Source: Cyanophora paradoxa (taxonomy: Eukaryota > Glaucocystophyceae > Cyanophorales > Cyanophoraceae). From it: a stretch of 45,037 bases of DNA. The position numbers and the translations under genes were made by a program. Of this stretch, positions 18,507 to 28,100 are shown in pieces. The notes beneath the pieces are model-generated. The model worked only from the letters and a program-made list of their open reading frames with translations, had not been told where the DNA came from and ran no database searches. The DNA lies in NCBI GenBank assembly GCA_004431415.1, contig QPMI01000700.1:1-45037 (forward strand), given 5' to 3'. Numbering within the stretch: the first letter of the stretch is position 1; every line of letters starts with the position of its first letter.

Positions 18507-19034
18507 CTTATAGATTCTGAATCCATGTATACCACATGTTGTTTCTCAGGGCTTGGATGCAGGCGCGGGGCCCGCCCTGGGGAGGCCGGGCGTGGTTCCG
18601 CGGGCCCATCATTCTCTGATGACCCCCTCACTCCCTCGAGGCGATTCTTCTGTGTCGCGCCCGGCGGCCCCGGCTCACCTTATATAAACTGAATCCCAAT
18701 GTAATCGATGTTGGTTCTCAGGGCTCGGATGCAGGCGCGGGGCCCGCCCTGGGGAGGCCGGGCGTGGTTCCGCGGGCCCATCATTCTCAGGTGCCCCCCT
18801 CACTCCCTCGAGGCGATTCTTCTGTGTCGTGCCCGGCGTCCCCGGCTCACCTTATATAAACTGAATCCCAATGTAATAGATGTTATTTCGCAGGGCTCGG
18901 ATGCAGGCGCGGGGCCCGCCCTGGGGAGGACGGGCGTGGTTCCGCGGGCCCATCATTCTCAGGTGCCCCTCTCACTCCCTCGAGGCGATTCTTCGAATTC
19001 TGTGTCGCCCCCGGCGGCCCCGGCTCACCGGCTT
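18507..19034 (+). repeat. three tandem copies of a ~172-bp unit
   Basis: GGCT(T/C)GGATGCAGG recurs at 18549, 18722 and 18894, giving periods of 173 and 172 bp. Each unit holds a GC-rich part (GGGGCCCGCCCTGGGGAGG), CTCGAGGCGATTCTTC, and an AT-rich end with CTTATATAAACTGAATCC in the first two copies. The last copy diverges after 19030. Confidence 0.9.
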
Positions 19035-19154
19035 ATATCAGAGTAATAGTACCAGCTTCTGGAATGCCCGAATGTATTTACTTTGCCTTCGCGGCCCGCT
19101 TTATAGCTAGCTATCTGTAGTGAATTCTGGACATTGTCGTGAGATTATGCGTAT

Positions 19155-19488
19155 ATATATATTCCATGGGAAATGTCGAGATTCGAGGAGATAATGGGAA
19201 TAATGTCAAAACCGGGCCCCGGCTCATCTCAGCAGAATTTCGCCAGAATCTTCGTGATTCTCGAGATTGTGCGCGAATTTCGGAGGAAATGTCAAAACCG
19301 GAAACCGGCGTGGCCCGAATTCTCGCCGGAATCTCACCAGAATTTCGCCAGAATTCGAATATCCGTGATTCTCGAGATTGTGCGCGAATTTCGGGGGAAA
19401 TGTCAAAACCGGAAACCGGCGTGGCCCCGAATTCTCGCCGGAGTCTCTCCAAAATTCCGCCAGAATATTCGTGATTCTCGAGATTGTG
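19155..19488 (+). repeat. 334-bp interspersed repeat, copy 2
   Basis: This is the partner of 11955-12288, exactly 7,200 bp downstream, with one mismatch. Here the internal unit continues for a further partial copy to about 19525. Confidence 0.95.
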
Positions 19489-19667
19489 CGCGAATTCGGG
19501 GGAAAATGTCAAAATCGGCAAACGCTTTGGCCCGGCCCCGAGTTCGAATTCTCTCCCAAAACTTTATCGCCGGCCTCGCTCGTCGCGATTTTTCGCTCTC
19601 GCTCTTCTGTATTTTCTGTATTTCTGTAGTGTGTGTGCTCGAGTGTGATTTTCAAGAAGGACAGGGA

Positions 19668-20432
19668 TGCAAGGCGGGGTGCGCCGCGGCGGGGCGGGGC
19701 GGCCAGGGGCCGGCGCGGGGCGCGATCCGGCCTGCGCGCGGGCGTCAGCGCGGCTCGCGGGGGGCGGGGGGCGGCGGGGGCGGCACGGACCTGGCCTCAG
19801 CCCCGTCGGCGAGGCGGGGCGCGCCGCGGCGGGCGGGGCGGGCAGGGGCCGGCGCGGGGCGCGATCCGGCCTGCGCGCGGGCGTCAGCGCGGCTCGCGGC
19901 GGACGGGGGGCGGCGGGGGCGGCGCGGACCTGGCCTCAGCCCCGTCGGCGAGGCGGGGCGCGCCGCGGCGGGGCGGGGCGGGCAGGGGCCGGCGCGGGGC
20001 GCGATCCGGCCTGCGCGCGGGCGTCAGCGCGGCTCGCGGCGGACGGGGGGCGGCGGGGGCGGCGCGGACCTGGCCTCAGCCCCGTCGGCGAGGCGGGGCG
20101 CGCCGCGGCGGGGCGGGGCGGGCAGGGGCCGGCGCGGGGCGCGATCCGGCCTGCGCGCGGGCGTCAGCGCGGCTCGCGGCGGGCGGGGGGCGGCGGGGGC
20201 GGCGCGGACCTGGCCTCAGCCTCGTCGGCGAGGCGGGGCGCGCCGCGGCGGGGCGGGGCGGGCAGGGGCCGGCGCGGGGCGCGATCCGGCCTGCGCGCGG
20301 GCGTCAGCGCGGCTCGCGGCGGGCGGGGGGCGGCGGGGCGGCGCGGACCTGGCCTCAGCCTCGTCGGCGAGGCGGGGCGCGCCGCGGCGGGGCGGGGCGG
20401 GCAGGGGCCGGCGCGGGGCGCGATCGGCCAGG
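19668..20432 (+). repeat. 140-bp GC-rich satellite, about 5.4 copies
   Basis: CGATCCGGCCTGCGCG recurs at 19723, 19862, 20002, 20142 and 20282, and a truncated copy starts at 20421, so the period is 139-140 bp. Units are nearly identical. Because 140 is not a multiple of 3 and the sequence lacks AT, all three forward frames stay open. No gene is called. Confidence 0.95.
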
Positions 20433-20565
20433 CCGCTGGCCAGTCGCTGAGTGCCCTATAGGCCTACTGTGACAGCCGCGAGGGCGTCCGCGAGGCTTCG
20501 CCGTACTTAGTGCTCCGCAGGAGCACGGATCTTGTTAACCAGCCAAACCCCGGAATTACTAAATA

Positions 20566-20630
20566 TTTTTTTTTTTTTTTTAAAGATCTACGGTGGGCGT
20601 GCCCACTCGTAGTACACAACGAGGATACAA
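20566..20630 (-). mobile_element. small poly(A)-tailed insertion in left arm
   Basis: The left arm differs from the right by an inserted block that begins with 16 T residues (20566-20581) and continues to 20630. Read on the minus strand it is a ~49-nt sequence with a perfect hairpin GTGGGCACGCCCAC followed by poly(A). It inserted at an A-rich site. No separate target duplication can be told apart from the tail. Confidence 0.55.
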
Positions 20631-20691
20631 GGGGTCTTAATTATTACCTGAATTACAGTATATACGTACTACGGTACTAGGCTAGAGCCGC

Positions 20692-21087
20692 TAGACTCGC
20701 CCGCTAGAGCCTCCATGTCGTCTTGTTGTTCCTCTTACTTGTCTTCTTCCTGTTATTTATCTTTCTCAATTTTGTCCCCCGCTTCTTAGTGATGTAATTC
20801 CTTCTGATATTGATGGTATCTCTCGCTCTGGCTCTTCTTCGTGTCAGTTATCCTCTGTCCCTAGATCTGCTCGATTTATCGTCTCTTCTCGCTATCGATC
20901 TGTCTCGAGCTCTGTGTCTTTCCTTTTTTATTGTCGATTTTGGCTCTTTGTCTTATCTTTCTTCGTGCTCTTGTCTTAGTTATTTTGCTTTTTTGTCTTT
21001 ATGCCCCCTGGGCAGCCCCCGCAGTGCTGGTGTCTAGAGACTGTGGCCGGTAATTCACCAAAAAAAAAATAGACTCGCCCGCTAGAG
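20692..21087 (+). mobile_element. poly(A)-tailed retroinsertion flanked by 18-bp target duplication
   Basis: An 18-bp direct repeat (TAGACTCGCCCGCTAGAG) at 20692-20709 and 21070-21087 brackets a ~360-bp, strongly C/T-rich sequence ending in ten A residues (21060-21069) just before the right repeat. This is the signature of target-primed reverse transcription (SINE-like or a retrocopied transcript). No Pol III A/B boxes are seen. The source RNA is unknown. Confidence 0.75.
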
Positions 21088-21479
21088 GCCTGAGGTACTA
21101 CTGTAATTCAGGTAATAATTAAGACCCCAAAATGTTTAGTAATTCCGGGGTTTGGCCGGTTTAGTAGGCCTTAAATAATTAAGATTTGGCCGCGGAGCGC
21201 TTTAGTAGGCCCTGTGGGCTAGGCGCGCGCGAGGGCCGGGGGTGGGCTCGACGCCTGCGACGCCACGCGCTTCGAATTCTGCGCTCCCTTCGCGATCGGC
21301 GCCATGCATATGCTTCTCCCGCGCTGCGACTACAGCCGCGCCGACGCCACTGCGTTACGTACCCCCTTCGGGCCTCGGGTTTAATAGTATTAAAAACATT
21401 AGTACTCAGGCCTCAGAACTTTAGTACTATTAATATCCAACCTCTTAAATATTTCCTGCTTTACAGTACGCGTACGGTA

Positions 21480-21975
21480 GTACCGGTTAGGGCTGCGCCC
21501 AGTGAGGTCCGCGGGCTCACTTTGTGAGTGAGCTTTTTGCGTCCCACTCACTCAGTCCATGTAGTGAGCAGGGGGTACGTTTTCGTATACGCGAAAAACG
21601 ACCTAAAACGACCCAGATTTCGCCGAGTTTTCAGGCGCTATGTGCCTTAACTGCCAGCTGTTTCCACGGGCTTCTAAAATGTCGAGACTCTGACAGGTCG
21701 TTTCGAATTTCAAATTGGTCATGGTCAGCATCGCGCGCGGTGCTGCTAGCGCTACGCTATACGCATGTAGATCTGACTCAAAGTACCCCCAAATCGTTAG
21801 GTGGGGCGCCTGGGTCGTGATTTTATGGGGCCAGATACCCCCCCGCGCGGCGCGGGCTGAGGTCCAGCCTGCAGCCCACTGGCCTCATACATTTTTCTTT
21901 GTACGAGTGAGCCAAAATCCTCACTCAGTGAGTGGAGATCTCACTGATCTCACTGGACCCAGCCCTAGTACCGGT
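21480..21975. mobile_element. 480-bp MITE, hAT-like, with perfect 8-bp target duplication
   Basis: Terminal inverted repeats TAGGGCTGCGCCCAGTGAG (21488-21506) and its counterpart at 21949-21967 match at 17 of 19 positions. Both ends are flanked by the same 8-bp GTACCGGT (21480-21487 and 21968-21975). An 8-bp duplication with TAGGG ends suits hAT-type transposons. No transposase is encoded; a ~98-residue frame inside is not recognised. Its right end is 155 bp before the ATG of the giant gene. Confidence 0.85.
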
Positions 21976-22130
21976 AGGTCGCCAGCGGGTGGCGGCTGAG
22001 CGCGCCTTCCGCTGCAGCTGCAGGCGCCGGCCGGCTGCGAACGGGGGCCCGGCGGCCAGCTCTGCCTCCAGGATCATCGGACCCAGCTCCCGGCCGCGGG
22101 ATCATCGATCCTCTTTTATGCGGGAGGAGA
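21976..22130 (+). promoter_or_regulatory. putative promoter/leader of the giant repeat gene
   Basis: This GC-rich spacer separates the MITE from the first ATG. It contains a duplicated GGATCATCG(A/G) (about 22072 and 22099) and an AT-rich CTCTTTTATG about 20 nt before the ATG. No canonical TATA box is placed with confidence. Confidence 0.3.
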
Positions 22131-25100
22131 ATGACGAAATTTAGATGGGATTACGCGGCAATGCTGCGAATGTTTGTAGTCTTCTCTGTGCTTGCAGCAG
22201 CCGCAGCGCAGAGTGCGTGTAGCGACGGGCTTCCTCTGGTTGCGGACGGAGAGGCTGGATGCACGGCTACCGCGTGCAAGACGGAGCTGTTTTATGTACG
22301 CGAATTCTTCAAGTCTATGTTTTGACTATTTGCCGCAAACCATAACATATGCATGAACATACAGGTCGACACCGCGGCAAACACTTGCGTTTCGCAGTCC
22401 AGCTGCAATACAGCGGGGAAGGTCACCATCGTACGCGACTTTTTCCCCACCCGGCTTTTCTTGCCATTGGCAGCCGCCGCCCTGCCGTCGCTTCTCGCTG
22501 ATTGACGGGCCCCCGGCCGGGGTCGAAATATAAATAAGGACGCCGATGACACTTGCGTGACCCCGTTCTGCTCCTCGGGCGACACCATCGCGACGGGGAC
22601 CGTCTGCAACTCGGACGCCACCTGCAAGGCGGCGGACGGGCTCTACGTGCGCTCACTTACAGAGCGACTAGTCGGGATCCGCCTCCGTGGCGGGCACGTG
22701 TGCTGATTGAAGGCCGGCGCCCCTGCGCGGCAGGTGGACGCGACGGCTGGCAAGTGCGTGTCGACGTGCGAGACGGCGGGGACGGTGCCCGTGGTGCGTA
22801 GTCGCTGAACTTTCGCTTTGCGTGTTGGCCGCCGGGCCGCTGCGCCTCCCCGCCTGTTGCTGATCAATGGGGCCGCGGCGGGCCACACTTCATTGCCTAT
22901 CAGACCGTGACGGAGACTTGCGAGATCGCTGCCTGTGCTGCGGGCGACGCCATCGCGACGGGGACCGCCTGCAACTTGGAGGCCACCTGCAAGGCGACGG
23001 ACGGGCTCTACGTGCGCTCACGTACAGAGCGACTAGTCGGGATCCGCCTCCGTGGCGGGCGCGTGTACTGATTGAGGGCCGGCGCCCCTGCGCGGCAGGT
23101 GGACGCGACGGCTGGCAAGTGCGTGTCGACCTGCGAGACGGCGGGGACGGTGCCCGTGGTGCGTAGCCGTTGAACATTCGCTTTGCGTGTTGGAATCTGC
23201 ACTTCCTCACCCCCTTCTGATCAATGAGGGCTGGGCGGGCCCCACTAACAGACCACGACGGAGACTTGTGAGGTCGCCGTGTGCGCTGCGGGCGACACCA
23301 TCGCGATGGGGACCGTCTGCGACTCGGACGCCACCTGCAAGGCGGCGGACGGGCTCTACGTGCGCTCTTGTGACGAGCGACTAGTCGGGACCCGCCTCGT
23401 CGGCGGGCGCGAGTACTGATTGAGGGCCGGCGCCCCTGCGCGGCAGGTGGACGCGACGGCGGGGAAGTGCGTGTCGACGTGCGAGACGGCGGGAACGGTG
23501 CCCGTGGTGCGTGGTCGCTGAACTTTCGCTTATCGTGTGGGCCACTGCGCCTCCCCGCCTCTTGCTGATCAATGCGGCCGCGGCGGGCCACACTTTATTG
23601 CCTATCAGACCGTGACGGAGACTTGCGAGGTTGCTGTGTGCGGTGCGGGCGACACCATCGCGACGGGGACCGTCTGCGACTCGGACGCCACCTGCAAGGC
23701 GGCGGGCGGGCTCTACGTGCGCTCTCGTGATGAGCGACAAGCCGGGACCCGCCTCCTTGGCGGGCGGGTGTACTGATTGAGGGCGGGCGCCCCTGCGCGG
23801 CAGGTGGACGCGACGGCGGGCAAGTGCGTGTCGACGTGCGAGACGGCGGGGACGGTGCCCGTGGTGCGTGGTCGCTGAACGTTCGCTTTGCGTGTTGGCC
23901 GCTGCGCCTCCCCGCCTCTTGCTGATCAATGGGGCCGCGGCGGGCCACACTTTATTGCCTATCAGACCGTGACGGAGACTTGCGAGATCGCTGCCTGTGC
24001 TGCGGGCGACACCATCGCGACGGGGACCGTCTGCAACTCGGAGGCCACCTGCAAGGCAGCGGACGGGCTCTACGTGCGTTCACCTACAGAGCGACTAGTC
24101 GGGATCCGCCTCCGTGGCGGGCGCGTGTACTGATTTAGGGCCGGCGCCCCTGCGCGGCAGGTGGACGCGACGGCTGGCAAGTGCGTGTCGACGTGCGAGA
24201 CGGCGGGAACGGTGCCCGTGGTGCGTGGTCGCTGAACGTTCGCTTTGCGTGTTGGAATCTGCACTTCCTCACCCCCTTCTGATCAATGAGGGCTGGGCGG
24301 GCCCCACTAACAGACCACGACGGAGACTTGTGAGGTCGCCGTGTGTGCTGCGGGCGACACCATCGCGACGGGGACCGTCTGCGACTCGGACGCCACCTGC
24401 AAGGCGGCGGACGGGCTCTACGTGCGCTCTCGTGATGAGCGCAAGTCGGGACCCGCCTCCGTGGCGGGCGGGTGTACTGATTGAAGGCCGGCGCCCCTGC
24501 GCGGCAGGTGGACGCGACGGCGGGCAAGTGCGTGTCGACGTGCGAGACGGCGGGGACGGTCCCCTTGGTGCGTAGTCGCTCAACTTTCACTTTGCGTGTT
24601 GGCCGCTGCGCCTCCCCGCATCTTGCTGATCCATGGGGCCGTGGCGGGCCACACTTCATTGCCTATCAGACCGTGACGGAGACTTGCGAGATCGCTGCCT
24701 GCGCTGCGGGCGACACCATCGCGACGGGGACCGTCTGCGACTCGGACGCCACCTGCAAGGCGGCGGGCGGGCTCTACGTGCGCTCTCGTGATGAGCGACA
24801 AGTCGGGACCCGCCTCCGTGGCGGGCGGGTGTACTGATTGAGGGCCGGCGCCCCTGCGCGGCAGGTGGACGCGACGGCTGGCAAGTGCGTGTCGACGTGC
24901 GAGACGGCGGGGACGGTGCCCGTGGTGCGTAGTCGCTGAATTTTTGCTTTGCGTGTTGGAATCTGCACTTCCTCACCCCCTTCTGATCAATGAGGGCTGG
25001 GCGGGCCCCACTAACAGACCACGACGGAGACTTGCGAGATCGCTGCCTGTGCTGCGGGCGACACCATCGCGACGGGGACCGTCTGCAACTCGGACGCCAC

Positions 25101-28100
25101 CTGCAAGGCGGCGGACGGGCTCTACGTGCGCTCACGTACAGAGCGACTAGTCGGGATCCGCCTCCGTGGCAGGCGCGTGTACTGATTGAGGGCCGGCGCC
25201 CGTGCGCGGCAGGTGGACGCGACGGCGGGCAAGTGCGTGTCGACGTGCGAGACGGCGGGGACGGTCCCCGTGGTGCGTGGTCGCTGAACGTTCGCTTTGC
25301 GTGTTGGCCGCTGCGCCTCCCCGCCTCTTGCTGATCCATGGGGCCGTGGCGGGCCACACTTCATTGCCTATCAGACCGTGACGGAGACTTGCGAGATCGC
25401 TGCCTGCGCTGCGGGCGATACCATCGCGACGGGGACCGCCTGCAACTCGGACACCACCTGCAAGGCGGCGGACGGGCTCTACGTGCGTTCACCTACAGAG
25501 CGACAAGTCGGGACCCGCCTCCGTGGCGGGCGCGTGTACTGATTGAGGGCCCGCGCCCCTGCGCGGCAGGTGGATGCGACGGCGGGCAAGTGCGTGTCGA
25601 CGTGCGAGACGGCGGGGACGGTGCCCGTGGTGCGTGGTCGTTGAACTTTTGCTTTGCGTGTTGGACTGTGCAATTCGTCACCCCCTTCTGATCAATGAGG
25701 GCTGGGCGGGCCCACTAACAGACCACGACGGAGACTTGCGAGATCGCTGCCTGTGCTGCGGGCGACACCATCGCGACGGGGACCGTCTGCAACTCGGACG
25801 CCACCTGCAAGGCGACGGACGGGCTCTACGTGCGCTCACGTACAGAGCGACTAGTCGGGATCCGCCTCCGTGACGGGCGCACGTACTGATTGAGGGCCGG
25901 CGCCCGTGCGCGGCAGGTGGACGCGACGGCGGGCAAGTGCGTGTCGACGTGCGAGACGGCGGGGACGGTGCCCGTGGTGCGTGGTCGTTGAACTTTTGCT
26001 TTGCGTGTTGGACTGTGCAATTCGTCACCCCCTTCTGATCAATGAGGGCTGGGCGGGCCCACTAACAGACCACGACGGAGACTTGCGAGGTTGCCGTGTG
26101 CGCTGCGGGCGACACCATCGCGACGGGGACCGTCTGCGACTCGGAGGCCACCTGCAAGGCGGCGGACGGGCTCTACGTGCGCTCACGTACAGAGCGACTA
26201 GTCGGGATCCGCCTCCGTGACGGGCGCGTGTACTGATTGAGGGCCGGCGCCCGTGCGCGACAGGTGGACGCGACGGCGGGCAAGTGCGTGTCGACCTGCG
26301 AGACGGCGGGGACGGTGCCCGTGGTGCGTGGTCGCTGAACTTTCGCTTTGCGTGTTGGCCGCTGCGCCTCCGGCCTCTTGCTGATCAATGGGGCCCCGGC
26401 GGGCCACACTTTCTTGCACTATCAGACCACGACGGAGACTTGCGAGATCGCTGCCTGTGCTGCGGGCGACACCATCGCGACGGGGACCGTCTGCAACTCG
26501 GACGCCACCTGCAAGGCGACGGACGGGCTCTACGTGCGCTCACGTACAGAGCGACTAGTCGGGATCCGCCTCCGTGGCGGGCGCACGTACTGATTGAGGG
26601 CCGGCGCCCGTGCGCGGCAGGTGGACGCGACGGCGGGCAAGTGCGTGTCGACGTGCGAGACGGCGGGGACGGTGCCCGTGGTGCGTGGTCGCTGAACGTT
26701 CGCTTTGCGTGTTGGCCGCTGCGCCTCCCCGCCTCTTGCTGATCCATGGGGCCGTGGCGGGCCACACTTCATTGCCTATCAGACCGTGACGGAGACTTGC
26801 GAGATCGCTGCCTGCGCTGCGGGCGATACCATCGCGACGGGGACCGCCTGCAACTCGGACACCACCTGCAAGGCGGCGGACGGGCTCTACGTGCGTTCAC
26901 CTACAGAGCGACAAGTCGGGACCCGCCTCCGTGGCGGGCGCGTGTACTGATTGAGGGCCCGCGCCCCTGCGCGGCAGGTGGATGCGACGGCGGGCAAGTG
27001 CGTGTCGACGTGCGAGACGGCGGGGACGGTGCCCGTGGTGCGTGGTCGTTGAACTTTTGCTTTGCGTGTTGGACTGTGCAATTCGTCACCCCCTTCTGAT
27101 CAATGAGGGCTGGGCGGGCCCACTAACAGACCACGACGGAGACTTGCGAGGTTGCCGTGTGCGCTGCGGGCGACACCATCGCGACGGGGACAGTCTGCGA
27201 CTCGGACGCCACCTGCAAGGCGACGGACGGGCTCTACGTGCGCTCACGTACAGAGCGACTAGTCGGGATCCGCCTCCGTGACGGGCGCGTGTACTGATTG
27301 AGGGCCGGTGCCCCTGCGCGGCAGGTGGACGCGACGGCGGGCAAGTGCGTGTCGACGTGCGAGACGGCGGGGACGGTGCCCGTGGTGCGTGGTCGCTGAA
27401 CGTTCGCTTTGCGTGTTGGCCGCTGCGCCTTCCCGCCTCTTGCTGATCCATGGGCCCGTGGCGGGCCACACTTCATTGCCTATCAGACCGTGACGGAGAC
27501 TTGCGAGATCGCTGCCTGCGCTGCGGGCGACACCATCGCGACGGGGACCGCCTGCAACTCGGACGCCACCTGCAAGGCGGCGGACGGGCTCTACGTGCGT
27601 TCACCTACAGAGCGACTAGTCGAGATCCGCCTCCGTGGCGGGCGGGTGTACTGATTGAGGGCCGGCGCCCCTGCGCGGCAGGTGGACGCGACGGCTGGCA
27701 AGTGCGTGTCGACGTGCGAGACGGCGGGGATGGTGCCCGTGGTGCGTAGCCGTTGAACATTTGCGTCGCGTGCTGGAATCTGCACTTCCTCACCCCCTTC
27801 TGATCAATGAGGGCTGGGCGGGCCCCACTAACAGACCACGACGGAGACTTGCGAGGTTGCCGTGTGCGCTGCGGGCGACACCATCGCGACGGGGACCGTC
27901 TGCAACTCGGACGCCACCTGCAAGGCGACGGACGGGCTCTACGTGCGCTCACGTACAGAGCGACTAGTCGAGACCCGCCTCGTCGACGGGCGCGCGTACT
28001 GATTGAGGGCCGGCGCCCCTGCGCGGCAGGTGGACGCGACGGCGGGGAAGTGCGTGTCGACGTGCGAGACGGCGGGAACGGTGCCCGTGGTGCGTGGTCG

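Larger units (their letters stand above)
20455..21222. mobile_element. foldback/MITE-like element with long inverted arms
   Basis: The left arm has 20543-20569 and 20631-20660. The right arm has the reverse complements at 21129-21155 (26 of 27) and 21098-21127 (30 of 30). Weaker arm similarity continues outward (GGCCTACT at about 20459 and AGTAGGCC near 21163 and 21206) and inward (GGTACTAGGC against GGCCTGAGGTACT). Removing two later insertions leaves an almost loopless palindrome. I found no clear target duplication and no transposase. Confidence 0.8.

Noticed and set aside
19173-20450. 425-codon gene running from the 334-bp repeat into the 140-bp satellite
   Set aside because: All three frames are open through the satellite; no conserved motif.
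20810-21037. 75-codon hydrophobic ORF in the C/T-rich insertion
   Set aside because: Leu/Ser bias follows from pyrimidine-rich DNA; the segment is better explained as a retroinsertion.
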